From Amphritea atlantica (GTDB lineage: Bacteria > Pseudomonadota > Gammaproteobacteria > Pseudomonadales > Balneatricaceae): DNA of 64,000 nt. This document shows, piece by piece, positions 34,269-44,000 of this stretch; position 1 is the stretch's first letter, and each line of letters begins with the position of its first letter. The stretch is from assembly GCA_024397875.1 (NCBI GenBank), contig CP073344.1, forward strand, positions 1,417,001 through 1,481,000. Reading direction: 5' to 3'. The position numbers and the translations under genes are program-made. Below the pieces are notes generated by a model. It was not told the DNA's origin and searched no databases. It worked only from the letters and a program-made list of their open reading frames with translations.

Positions 34269-34586
34269 TTACTCAAACACGATGCGCAGAGGCTCACCAA
34301 AATCGTCATAGATCACTTTCTTGCGCTGTCGGGTAGTTTTTTGCACGGCTGTTGCCCGCTGAGTGCGTTCAGCTTTGCGGGCATCAATCTGCGCCAGTAC
34401 GCCGTTCAGGGGAGTGCGTTCCTGACGTTGCGGATTAAGAATAAATCCGGCATTACGATAAGAGCCATTGACCAGACCTGTAGCACCGGTAGCGACTTCA
34501 GCAACCTGACCTCCCTGTTTCAGGAACGCCTGAGTCTGCTGCTGTAATTGCTTACGCAGTTCCGATTTGGTTTGACGCTTAATCAT
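34269..34586 (-). CDS. Small basic conserved protein of unknown function
   Basis: A 105-residue basic protein starting at ATG 34586 with AGGGG at 8 nt. The N-terminus is a charged helix (MIKRQTKSELRKQLQQQTQA) leading to FLKQGGQVAEVATG. This FL-x-x-GG-x-V-x-E-V module recalls the end of the RNA-polymerase-binding protein SutA, but the rest differs and I do not claim homology. The C-terminus is KKVIYDDFGEPLRIVFE. No membrane segment. A nucleic-acid or polymerase-related role is only a guess. Confidence 0.7.
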   Translation of the reverse strand: MIKRQTKSELRKQLQQQTQAFLKQGGQVAEVATGATGLVNGSYRNAGFILNPQRQERTPLNGVLAQIDARKAERTQRATAVQKTTRQRKKVIYDDFGEPLRIVFE

Positions 34587-34682
34587 ATGTAATTTCCCCT
34601 GACCTGTATAATAAACGATCAATTATGCACTACTAACCACTGCAATAGCAAAAGAGATCCCCATTTTGGGTCGATAAGTTGA

Positions 34683-37400
34683 TTATTCGTCTACATCTGA
34701 GCGGTGAATCAGCTTTTTCTCCAGTTCAACGGCGATAAAGACTATGCATCCAACCAGCAGAATTTTTCCCCAGGCTGTCGCAGTTATCGGGGTTGTATGG
34801 AAAAACAGCTGCATAACTGGCAGATAGGTAAACAGCAACTGAAACAGCATGACCAGCGCTATCGCATACAAAGCATAGCGGTTTCCCAGAATGCCATCCC
34901 TGTTTAGTACTGAGCGGGTCAGAAAACGGGAATTGAGCAGGTAGAATACTTCCAGTACGACCAGAGTGTTTACCGCGATGGTTCTTGCCGTGTCTATCCC
35001 GGTACCGTTGCTGCGCTCCCACAGAAACAGACCAAACGTTCCGCCCACCATCAGTAAAGAGACAAACACAATTCGCCAGATCATAAAGGGGGAGAGTATC
35101 GCATTGCGGGTGTTGCGGGGTGGGCGTTTCATGACGCCGGGTTCAGTCGGCTCAAAGGTCAGCGCCAGCGCCAGTGTGACTGCAGTGATCATATTGACCC
35201 AGAGGATCTGGGCTGGTGTAACCGGTAACATCGTCCCGAGAGCGATGGCGGCCAGCACCGTCAGCGCTTCACCGCCGTTGGTCGGTAAAATAAACAGGAT
35301 CGATTTGGTGATGTTGTCGAATACGGTGCGTCCCTCTTCGATCGCGTAGGTAATAGAGGCAAAATTATCGTCAGCCAGAACCATCTCCGATGCCTCTTTT
35401 GCGGCCTCTGTTCCCTTAACACCCATGGCCGTGCCGACATCTGCGCGTTTCAGTGAGGGAGCGTCGTTGACACCATCACCGGTCATCGCCACGACATGCT
35501 GTCTGGCCTGCAGGCATTTGACGATGCGCAGCTTATGCTCGGGGCTGGCCCGGGCGAAGACATCGATATCTTCAACAGCGTCGCCCAGCTGACTGTCTGT
35601 CATCTGCTCAATCTGATGGCCGGTCAGGGCGCGGGGTGACTCGGTTATTCCCATCTGCATAGCGATGGCGGTGGCCGTAATGACATGATCTCCGGTGATC
35701 ATTTTTACTTTGATTCCCGCGTCATGGCATTTTTTAACCGCCTCGATCGCTTCATCTCTGGGAGGATCAATAATGCCGACCACACCAAGCAGAATAAGGT
35801 TGTTATCAATATCATCAAAATGCAGCGTCCGGTGCGCTTCCGGAAGGTGGTGCATTGCCAGAGCAAGCGTCCGCTTTCCCTGACTGGCGATCTGTTCCTG
35901 CTGGCTGATCCAGAATGCCTCATCGACAGGCCGGGTGTTATCGCCTTCAAGTTGCCATTGGCAACGGGGCAGGATGGCTTCGATAGCGCCTTTGATATAC
36001 ACCACTGCGTTGCCTTCATGATCATGGTGCAGGGTGGCCATAAAACGATGTTCTGACTCAAACGGAATCAGGTCATCTCTGGGCATTTGTAGCGGGAACT
36101 CTCGCAGATCGATACCCGATTTAGCACCCAGCACTAACAGCGCGCCTTCGGTCGGGTCTCCTTCGATCAGCCATTCACCCTCTTTCTGGATCAATTGTGC
36201 TTCATTACACAGAACGCTGGCCCGACAGAGCTGCTGTAGTTCTGTCTGGTTATGCAGGTTCAGATCCTGGTGATGGCAGGTAAAGGTGCCGTGAGGATTG
36301 TAACCAACGCCACTGATATCGGCACTGCAGCGTGCCATGACTACTGTGGTCACCGTCATCTCATTGCGGGTCAGGGTGCCGGTTTTATCGGAACAGATAA
36401 TGGAAACAGAGCCCAGCGTTTCGACTGCTGGCAGGCGGCGAATGATAGCGCGGCGTTTAGCCATGCGTTGCACGCCGATGGCCAGGGCAATGGTGATGAT
36501 TGCCGGTAAACCTTCCGGTATTGCGGCAACCGCCAGGCCCACTGCGGCGAGGAACATGTCGCCCAGCGCATAGCCTCTTATCCAATAACCGAACATCATG
36601 GTGGCGATGGCGATCAGCAGGATCGAGCCGGTCAGCCAGCGAGCAAAGCTATCCAGTTGGCGTGTCAGGGGGGTTGTCAGGGTTGTCACCTCAGCCAACA
36701 GCGTACTGATCCGGCCGATCTCTGTGTCAGCCCCGGTGGCGATGACTGTGCCAGTCCCCTGGCCAAAGCTGACCAGTGTGCCTGAGAAGGCAAGGTTTGT
36801 CCGGTCGCCAAGATCCGCCTCGGCAGCTACCGGCTCAGTCTGCTTGATAACCGGTATGGATTCACCCGTCAGCAGAGCTTCATCGATGTTCAGTTCTTTC
36901 AGCTTATGCAGGTGCAGGTCAGCCGGGACCCGGTCGCCGGACTGAATAAAGACGATATCGCCCGGTACCAGCTCTTCTGCCGCAACCAGTTGTCTGTGGC
37001 CGTTACGGATGACAACGGCCTGTTGTGAAAGCATATTACGAACAGCATCGATCGCTTTCTCTGCCTTGCCCTCCTGAAAAAAACCAACCAGAGCATTAAT
37101 CAGTACGACGGCTACGATAACGCCTGAGTCTACATGATGGCCTAACGCCGCGGTTACCAGCGCGGCTAGCATCAGTACGTAAATGAGGACATTATTGAAC
37201 TGCGCCATCAAACGCATCAGTGTGCTTCTGCGGGGAGGGGCCGGTAAGCGATTGGGTCCATACTTTTGTCGGCGTTCGCTTACCTGTGCAGATGTGAGGC
37301 CCTGAGAGGATGTCTCTAATAGCGTATTGATCTGCGCAGACCCGCAGGTATGCCACTCAGTCTGAATCCTGTCTGCAGGGTTGCCTGAAGAGTTGTCCAA
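34683..37400 (-). CDS. P-type cation-transporting ATPase (P2, Ca2+-ATPase-like)
   Basis: A 905-residue ion pump of the inner membrane. An N-terminal cation ATPase domain (about 12-85) is followed by M1-M2, the actuator domain with LLTGESIPV, M4 with AVAAIPEGLPAIITIALAIG (PEGLP, the Ca2+-pump type ion site), the phosphorylation site ICSDKTGTLTRNEMTV, the nucleotide domain, and the hinge VAMTGDGVNDAPSLKRADVG. Six C-terminal helices complete it. Such bacterial pumps export Ca2+ or other cations. No regulator or metal-binding partner is adjacent, so the ion is not certain. The STAS-like gene upstream is on the same strand, 194 bp away. Confidence 0.9.
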   Translation of the reverse strand: MDNSSGNPADRIQTEWHTCGSAQINTLLETSSQGLTSAQVSERRQKYGPNRLPAPPRRSTLMRLMAQFNNVLIYVLMLAALVTAALGHHVDSGVIVAVVLINALVGFFQEGKAEKAIDAVRNMLSQQAVVIRNGHRQLVAAEELVPGDIVFIQSGDRVPADLHLHKLKELNIDEALLTGESIPVIKQTEPVAAEADLGDRTNLAFSGTLVSFGQGTGTVIATGADTEIGRISTLLAEVTTLTTPLTRQLDSFARWLTGSILLIAIATMMFGYWIRGYALGDMFLAAVGLAVAAIPEGLPAIITIALAIGVQRMAKRRAIIRRLPAVETLGSVSIICSDKTGTLTRNEMTVTTVVMARCSADISGVGYNPHGTFTCHHQDLNLHNQTELQQLCRASVLCNEAQLIQKEGEWLIEGDPTEGALLVLGAKSGIDLREFPLQMPRDDLIPFESEHRFMATLHHDHEGNAVVYIKGAIEAILPRCQWQLEGDNTRPVDEAFWISQQEQIASQGKRTLALAMHHLPEAHRTLHFDDIDNNLILLGVVGIIDPPRDEAIEAVKKCHDAGIKVKMITGDHVITATAIAMQMGITESPRALTGHQIEQMTDSQLGDAVEDIDVFARASPEHKLRIVKCLQARQHVVAMTGDGVNDAPSLKRADVGTAMGVKGTEAAKEASEMVLADDNFASITYAIEEGRTVFDNITKSILFILPTNGGEALTVLAAIALGTMLPVTPAQILWVNMITAVTLALALTFEPTEPGVMKRPPRNTRNAILSPFMIWRIVFVSLLMVGGTFGLFLWERSNGTGIDTARTIAVNTLVVLEVFYLLNSRFLTRSVLNRDGILGNRYALYAIALVMLFQLLFTYLPVMQLFFHTTPITATAWGKILLVGCIVFIAVELEKKLIHRSDVDE

Positions 37401-37487
37401 AATTATCGTCCCTAATGGTTAAAATACAGTATACGAATCGTTACTAACGTCGCGGATACTGTACTCTGCAGCTCAGCATTTAAGCCT

Positions 37488-37517
37488 GGCCGGGGATTAC
37501 CGGAGTAATCTCTGGCC
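37488..37517 (-). terminator. Hairpin between the STAS-like gene and the P-type ATPase gene
   Basis: GGCCGGGGATTAC / GTAATCTCTGGCC, 13 bp with two G-U pairs and a CGGA loop. No T-run on either side, so termination is not assured; it may mark the 3' end of the STAS-like transcript. Confidence 0.45.
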
Positions 37518-37594
37518 GGGGTCACAGGCCGGATGGGGCAGAGGGCTCAGCTTAAAAAATGCCATGCTTAAGTTACCAGAGTATTACGCTACAT

Positions 37595-37960
37595 TCAGCC
37601 AGCATCAATCCAGTGAAGCGCTTGCAGAAACTGGCTTTCGGTGAAGTGTTGGGCATCGCCGCTGATAAAAGCCTGTCCCAGTTTTACCGCCCAGTCGAGC
37701 CAGTCGCCGCCCCCCACGACAGCAAGGCGGATAAAGTCATTACCGTGACGGATGCCAAGCTTGGTATCTTCCCATATAGCGCCTGCCTCCCAGCCTTTGA
37801 AATTATGGTCCAGATAGATCAGGCAGCGTACCTTGCCGTGGGCGGCGACTTTTTCTTCCAGCAAGGGTAAAAAGATATCCTGGTAGTCCGCTGGAGTGAG
37901 TTTTTCAGTCGCTTGTACCACAATGATATCGCCAGCTGTTTCCGGCAGAATGTGAAGCAT
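37595..37960 (-). CDS. SpoIIAA-like (STAS/Sec14-type) protein
   Basis: A 121-residue single-domain protein of the SpoIIAA-like family: MLHILPETAGDIIVVQATEK, LTPADYQDIFLPLLEEKV, VRCLIYLDHNFKGWEAGAIW and IRLAVVGGGDWLDWAVKL are the usual blocks, ending with AQHFTESQFLQALHWI. The fold is a small alpha/beta STAS-like unit; members are common in marine bacteria and have no settled function (lipid or ligand binding suspected). Starts at ATG 37960 with AAAGGAAA upstream. Confidence 0.85.
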   Translation of the reverse strand: MLHILPETAGDIIVVQATEKLTPADYQDIFLPLLEEKVAAHGKVRCLIYLDHNFKGWEAGAIWEDTKLGIRHGNDFIRLAVVGGGDWLDWAVKLGQAFISGDAQHFTESQFLQALHWIDAG

Positions 37961-38102
37961 CGCTGTTTCCTTTAATCACAGAGAGAATAGAGGGCTAGTG
38001 TATCGGTGTTGATGCCGGAGTCAAAAAAGTTTCCAATGTGCCGATACAATGATAAGTGAAACCTGTTAGCGAGTTCTGATTCCGATTGATGAGCGGCTGT
38101 TT

Positions 38103-38576
38103 ATGACACGATTTATTGCGTTGCTATTACTGTTGAGTCTGAGTGGCTGTGGTTCGCAGCCATACCGGGCAGCAGAGTCACCTGCCACAACGACTGAGCA
38201 GTCGTCAGAGGTGAGGGAGAGTCTGTTGCTGCAGTACCGTGAGTGGCAGGGCGTTCCCTATCAGTTGGGAGGGGCAGGCAAGGAAGGGGTGGATTGTTCC
38301 GCCTTTACTCAACTGACCTTTCGCCAGCGGTTTGGTGCTGCAATTCCACGGACGACTCTGGCACAGGCGCGGCTGGGACGGCAGGTCGAGCTGCAACAGT
38401 TGCTGCCGGGAGACCTGCTGTTTTATCGCTCCAGAGTTAAACTGAGGCATGTCGGTATCTATATGGGTAATGGCGAGTTTCTGCATGCTTCGACCAGCAG
38501 GGGAGTGATGATATCGTCACTGAACAATCCCTACTGGAGAGAGCACTTCTGGCAGGCGCGACGTCTGACCGATTAA
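38103..38576 (+). CDS. NlpC/P60-family lipoprotein endopeptidase
   Basis: A 157-residue lipoprotein. The signal ends in a lipobox LSGC (lipid-modified Cys16), followed by a short linker and an NlpC/P60 domain: YQLGGAGKEGVDCSAFTQ holds the catalytic Cys, and KLRHVGIYMGNGEFLHAST the catalytic His. It resembles MepS/Spr and NlpC, peptidoglycan DD- or DL-endopeptidases that open crosslinks during wall growth. Gly after Cys makes outer-membrane sorting likely. Full length; apparently monocistronic, 101 bp before the DUF2947 gene. Confidence 0.9.
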   Translation: MTRFIALLLLLSLSGCGSQPYRAAESPATTTEQSSEVRESLLLQYREWQGVPYQLGGAGKEGVDCSAFTQLTFRQRFGAAIPRTTLAQARLGRQVELQQLLPGDLLFYRSRVKLRHVGIYMGNGEFLHASTSRGVMISSLNNPYWREHFWQARRLTD

Positions 38577-38677
38577 AGCCCGGATACGGCTACATGGAAC
38601 AGATTGTTGCGCGTCTGCATTCTGGTATAGTGTGCGGCACGTTATTGAACCACCCATTATTAAAGCACCGAGTTGTA

Positions 38678-39151
38678 ATGAGCTATCTGCCGATTGAGCA
38701 ATATAAGAAGGCCTGGATCTTCAGGCATAAAGACCTGCCGGTCAGTGAAGACGACCTGCAGCAGATTAAGCCGCTGACCGAAGCACGGGCCGAGCAGGTC
38801 TGGTCTCAGCAAATCAGTACACAGTGTAACCATCCGGGCCTGTTCGGCGCGGATGACTGGGCGAATAAGAATCAAACCTGGCTGGAAACTGATAACTGGC
38901 AGCAGATCTGGGAGTCTGACGATCCCTCTCTGCCAGCGCTGTTGGCTGAACACCTACAATGGGATGACCAGACGGTCGTGTGGTTTTGTTACAGCAGTGA
39001 ACATGTTATTGAAACCCGCTGGGATGTGTTTCGCCGCAACTGGAAGAACTTCCTGTTTTTTGATGATGGCCCGATATTGATCGGCCGTAAACGGAAACAG
39101 GTTGTACAGTTTAATCAAACCGGTAACTACCGGATTGGTAATCGTAAGTAA
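38678..39151 (+). CDS. DUF2947-family protein
   Basis: A 157-residue cytoplasmic protein with the start MSYLPIEQYKKAWIFRHKDL typical of DUF2947; the frame extends upstream to 38594, but those residues do not belong to the family and would overlap the promoter area. Many Trp residues (WIFRH, VWFCYSSEHVIETRWDVF, NWKNFLFFDDGPILIGR) suggest a compact beta-rich fold. Function unknown; known to me mainly from gammaproteobacteria. Confidence 0.75.
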   Translation: MSYLPIEQYKKAWIFRHKDLPVSEDDLQQIKPLTEARAEQVWSQQISTQCNHPGLFGADDWANKNQTWLETDNWQQIWESDDPSLPALLAEHLQWDDQTVVWFCYSSEHVIETRWDVFRRNWKNFLFFDDGPILIGRKRKQVVQFNQTGNYRIGNRK

Positions 39152-39281
39152 GCCTGCCAGGCGGATCGTTCAGATCAGCCAGAGCTCAGTCATTAATCAT
39201 CGTTTAATCCTGTTAAATCATTCTTGCCAGGGATGGTAACTGCCCGGAATGGATTCCTGTTGTTAGTTGTAGGGATCATCT

Positions 39282-40073
39282 ATGCTGTATCGTCCTCTTA
39301 TCGTTCTGTTTGTACTGTTGCTATCGGCGCATGCGGCGGCGGAGTCTGCGCCTTCATTCCGCAAGTCAAAGCGAATTCTTGCTGATCTGTACCAGGTAAA
39401 CCCCATCAGCTTTTATTGCGGCTGCGATTACCGGGCGGAGGGGAAAAAACTGGTTCCCGTGTGGCCGAGTTGTGGTTTTGAACCACGTAAAAATGCAAAC
39501 CGGGCAGCGCGAATAGAGTGGGAGCATGTCGTACCGGCCTGGGCATTTGGTCATCAGCTTCAGTGTTGGCAGGACGGCGGGCGTAAAGCATGTAAAAAAG
39601 ATAAGCGATTCCGCCGGATGGAGGCCGATCTGCACAACCTTGTTCCCGCTATTGGTGAAGTGAATGGTGATCGCTCTAATTTCAGTTTTGCGCAGCTGGA
39701 AGGCGAACCCCGTGTCTATGGCCGTTGCGATATGGAGGTCGATTTTAAAGCGCGGAAGGTTGAGCCGCCCGGGAATCGCCAGGGGGATATCGCCCGTACC
39801 TATTATTATATGCGTGATCAGTATGGGCTTAAAATCAGTGCCAAGCAGGCGAAACTGTTTTCCGTCTGGAATGCCCGGGACCCGGTTGATAGCTGGGAAG
39901 TACAGCGTAATAAGCTGATCACCGGCTTGCAGGGCAACAGCAACCCCTATGTGACTGCGTCTGTTGCGAACATTGCGGCTGAAGAGAAGAGAGTTGTTCT
40001 GGATAACGAGGCCGGAGATGAAGCCGGGGCTTCGCTGTTAAAACGCCTGCTGACAACCCTGGGGACGTTTTAG
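39282..40073 (+). CDS. endA: Endonuclease I, secreted or periplasmic DNase
   Basis: A 263-residue nuclease of the EndA/Dns family. A signal peptide of about 21 residues (ending HAAAE) leads to the conserved CGCDYRAEGKK, the catalytic IEWEHVVPAWAFGHQ (beta-beta-alpha-metal His), and EADLHNLVPAIGEVNGDRSN. Several Cys residues would form disulfides outside the cytoplasm. It cuts double-stranded DNA without sequence specificity; in marine bacteria such enzymes feed on or clear external DNA. The C-terminal 35 residues after ITGLQGNSNPYV are extra and poorly conserved. Confidence 0.92.
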   Translation: MLYRPLIVLFVLLLSAHAAAESAPSFRKSKRILADLYQVNPISFYCGCDYRAEGKKLVPVWPSCGFEPRKNANRAARIEWEHVVPAWAFGHQLQCWQDGGRKACKKDKRFRRMEADLHNLVPAIGEVNGDRSNFSFAQLEGEPRVYGRCDMEVDFKARKVEPPGNRQGDIARTYYYMRDQYGLKISAKQAKLFSVWNARDPVDSWEVQRNKLITGLQGNSNPYVTASVANIAAEEKRVVLDNEAGDEAGASLLKRLLTTLGTF

Positions 40074-40148
40074 TATTGTTCCGCTTCTGTTCGTCAGGGA
40101 TAATGCTGACCCAGGGCGTATGCGCTTGAACCAGAATAACTTTTACTG

Positions 40149-40970
40149 ATGAATCTGATGATTAAACCTTATTACAGAACTGTTCTGATATACCTGATCT
40201 TCGCTTCATTGTGGATCTATTTTTCAGACGCGCTGGTGGCTGCGTTATTTCGTTCGCCGGAGATGATCACTCAGGTTCAGAGCCTTAAAGGTTTTGCCTT
40301 TGTCGGCTGTACCGCGTTGTTACTGCTGTTTCTGACCCGTGCGGATGTGAACCGGATAGAACTGGCAAATCTGAATCTGCGAAAAAGTTACGATCAAACA
40401 CTCAAAGGGTGGGTACAGGTGATGGATATTCGCCATAAGGAGACGGGTGAGCACAGTCTGCGGGTTACCCGGATGACGGTCAAACTTGCCGCTCTGTTGG
40501 GAATTGATGGTGATGAACTAACCTGCCTGGCCCGGGGAGCGTTGATGCATGATGCGGGTAAAGTAGGTATTCCGGATACTATTCTGATCAAGCCCGGCCC
40601 GCTTGACGATAAAGAGTGGGCTATCATGACGCAGCATCCGGTGATCGCCCGGGATATGATGAAGGATATCGGGTTTCTGCAACCCTCAATCGATATCCCT
40701 TATAGCCATCATGAGCGCTGGAACGGTACCGGGTATCCGCAAGGTCTCGCAGGTGAACAGATCCCGCTGGCGGCAAGGATTTTTGCCATTATTGATGTCT
40801 GGGATGCGTTATCGGAGCATCGGGTATACAGGCAGGCCTGGCCTGAGGATGAGGTTTTGCTCTATATCAGCGAACAGGCAGGAATCCATTTCGATCCTGA
40901 AATTGTTGAGGTGTTCCTTGAGCACTACGATGAAATTAAGGAAGCTGCCCTGCATCCCTCGTATTTTTAA
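40149..40970 (+). CDS. HD-GYP domain c-di-GMP phosphodiesterase, membrane-anchored
   Basis: A 273-residue protein: two N-terminal membrane helices (TVLIYLIFASLWIYF; LKGFAFVGCTALLLLFL) bracket a small periplasmic loop, followed by a complete HD-GYP domain. Active-site blocks are GEHSLRVTRMTVKLA, LMHDAGKVGIPDTIL (HD), HHERWNGTGYPQGLAGEQIP (GYP) and RIFAIIDVWDALSEHR. It should hydrolyse c-di-GMP. It converges with the GGDEF-EAL gene on the other strand; the stops are 48 bp apart. Without a large sensor domain, its activity may depend on partners. Confidence 0.9.
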   Translation: MNLMIKPYYRTVLIYLIFASLWIYFSDALVAALFRSPEMITQVQSLKGFAFVGCTALLLLFLTRADVNRIELANLNLRKSYDQTLKGWVQVMDIRHKETGEHSLRVTRMTVKLAALLGIDGDELTCLARGALMHDAGKVGIPDTILIKPGPLDDKEWAIMTQHPVIARDMMKDIGFLQPSIDIPYSHHERWNGTGYPQGLAGEQIPLAARIFAIIDVWDALSEHRVYRQAWPEDEVLLYISEQAGIHFDPEIVEVFLEHYDEIKEAALHPSYF

Positions 40971-41018
40971 TACAGACAAGAGTGTCAAGGCTGCTGTCGC
41001 TCGGGTCGGGCTGTAGTG

Positions 41019-44000
41019 TTAATTGCTCAGTAACAGTGGCTGTTCGCAAAAATCTTTGTGCCAGAGTTCAAACTCCTTTTCTGGCATCGCGCTGGCATAG
41101 AAAAAGCCCTGTCCATAGTCACAGTGTGCTTGCTGCATCAGCGTGTGCTGCTCAATCGTTTCAATTCCTTCAGCGATGACTTTAAGGCCCAGCGTGTGTG
41201 CCATAACGATGATGGCGTTGCACAGTACCAGATCATCTGAACCGGCATGCAGGTTGCGGATAAAGGTGCTGTCTATTTTCAGGTAATCGATCTCCATGCG
41301 GCTCAGATGGGCCAGCGATGAGAAGCTGGTGCCAAAGTCATCCAGCCCAATCTGAATATTGGCGCCCCGTAACTGTTCGATCTTTTGCCGGATGTCAGCT
41401 GAAGAATCCATTAGCAGGCTTTCGGTGATCTCAATACTTAGCTCAGACTTTGCTATGTCTGATTCACTGGCTATATCAATCCAGCGCGTGTGGGCTGAGC
41501 TATCGACATCGCTGTCGAAATGGTTCGGGGATACATTGATACAGACCTGTAACGGTGGGGTTAGTTTTTTCCGCCACCGTTTTACCTGTTGCAGTGCCTC
41601 CCGGAAAACCCAGTCTTCCAGTTCCTGTATGATGCCGCCCTGTTCGGCAGCCCGAATGAACTGGTGAGGGAACATTAATCCTTCATCCGGATGGTTCAAG
41701 CGGATCAGTGCCTCGGCTTGTACTACCATCATACTCTGCAGATCGATCACCGGCTGATAGTAAAGCTGAAACTGATGCTGCCTGATCGCTTCACGCAACG
41801 CCGTAATCAGTCGGGCACGTTTCAGCGACAGCGTTTGCATTCCTTCGGTAAAAAAGTGAAGTTTGCTGCGACCTGCTTCTTTCGCAGCATACATCGCCTG
41901 ATCGGCGTTTTTAATCAGCTGCTCTGCATTATCTCCATCCTGAGGATAGAGCGCTGCGCCTATACTCGCAGAGATATAACGTTGTTGATTTTCCAGCTCG
42001 AATGGTTGTTTCAATATGGTGAGTATTTTCTCCCCAACCTGTTGTACCTGAGCGCTGTTTTCAATCTGTGGCAAAATGATAGTGAATTCATCACCACCCA
42101 GGCGGCAGACCGTGTCGCTGCTGCGTACCAGGCTTTTAAAACGTTCGGCAACTTCAGTCAGCAGCTGATCACCAACATTATGGCCCAGTGTGTCATTGAT
42201 CTCCTTAAAGCGGTCAAGGTCGAGAAAAAGTAATGCCAGCGACGATTTTGAACGGGCCGCCAGGCGAATCTCCTGAGATAACCTATCCATAAACATTCTG
42301 CGGTTGGGCAAGTTGGTCAACGGATCAAAATTCGCCTGAGTCCATATCAGTTCTTCAGTACGTTTTTTCTCAGTGATATCGGAGAAGGTGGCTATCCGTT
42401 GATAGACCGTATTGTCATCGTTGAACAGGGTGTTGATATTGAGCCAGGCGATGTAGATCTCGCCATTTTTATGGCGGTTCCAGATCTCTCCCTGCCACTT
42501 GCCCGACTCATTCAGATTGCCAAGCATTTTTTCGTAGAATGGGCTTTTATGAACCCCTGAACTCAGCAGGGATGGGGCGTGGCCGATCGCCTCCTCGGCC
42601 TGATAGCCGGTAATCTGTGAGAAAGCATTATTAACCTTAACTATTTTGTTCTCGGCATCCACGATCATAATCGCATCATTGCTTTCAAATGCCGCTGCAG
42701 CGAGGCGCAGTTGTTCTGTTTGCCTCTGCTGCTCGAAGTTCATATACGTTCCGGCGATACAGAGTGGATGGTTGTTTTTACCAAAGCGGATCGGTTTGCC
42801 CCGGCTCTTTATCCATAGCCACTGGTTGTCTTTAGTGAGTAGCCTGAACTGAATCTCTGCAGCATGATTGTCGAGTACCCGTGGCACAAAGTCGACGTAA
42901 AAGCGCACCTGGTCTTCCGGGTGCATCAGTTTTCGGAACAGCTGTCTGTTGAGATGAAATGCCTGATCTTTATAGCCGAGCATCTTGTAGCATTGGCTAT
43001 CCCAGTGAATCGAATCGTTTGCCAGATCCCAGCTCCACAAGCCGGTCTGAGTGGCTTCCATTGTCAGACGGTAGCGTTCTTCCGATTCTTTCAGTGCCAG
43101 TTCATAACGGTTATGATTTCTGTGGAGCTGATTAAATGCCCTGATTAACTGACCCACTTCATTATGGCTCTTGACCGCAAGGGCTTGTTCGGGAAGCTGG
43201 CCGTCAGCCATTTTGCGTATATCCCGCGCGGCGTTGCGCAGCGGTGTCAGCAGCCTTCTTAACAGGTAAGCGATTACGCCGGCCATCAAGACACTGATAG
43301 CCAGAATCACTGTAATGATATTATCTGAAAGACTATTAACCCCAGACATAGCTTTCTGAAGAGGATAGGTGCGGATAACGACCCAACCCAGTTTATCCAG
43401 TTTTGCAGAGGCGAAAATGACCTTATTGCCATTGCCGTCGGTGGATATACCCGATGATTCCCCGGTCTCGATCAGTTCGATACAGTCACAGTGTTTCTCG
43501 TTTTTATAACTTTCAAGAGGCACGCCTTTGAGGGTATCGGTCACATAGATGCCCAGATTTGGGTCCGTCACCATTACCCGTCCACCGTCAGTGAATGTTA
43601 TGTCGGATATCTCTTTGAGCAGGTTGTCCTGAGCCAGAAGATTGACACCAAAGATATAGCCCAGTACCTGGCCTGAAGAAGATAGAATCGGCGTGTTAAT
43701 CGCAAACAACGGGTTTTTGAGTCCCTTGCCAAGCAGCGGTTTGGTAATCACCGTAGACTTTAACAGGCGGGCTTTCTTCATATGTTCCCGGTTTGAAAAA
43801 TCAATGCCGGTCCGGTCAGGCACCGTAGGGAAATCGACCAGTGATATACCGGCCCGGTTCAGTACCACAACACCGCCATTAAACAGGGCATGTAATTGCG
43901 TATCCCGTGTCAGTGTTTCCTGAATCTTTTCATTTGAATGCAGTTGGTCTCCCGAATGAAGCGAATCGGTAAAAGTCTCCAGGTAAGACACCCGTTTCTG

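Noticed and set aside
34091..34336. An 81-codon plus-strand frame
   Set aside because: No ribosome site, no family motif, and it overlaps the end of the better supported small minus-strand gene.
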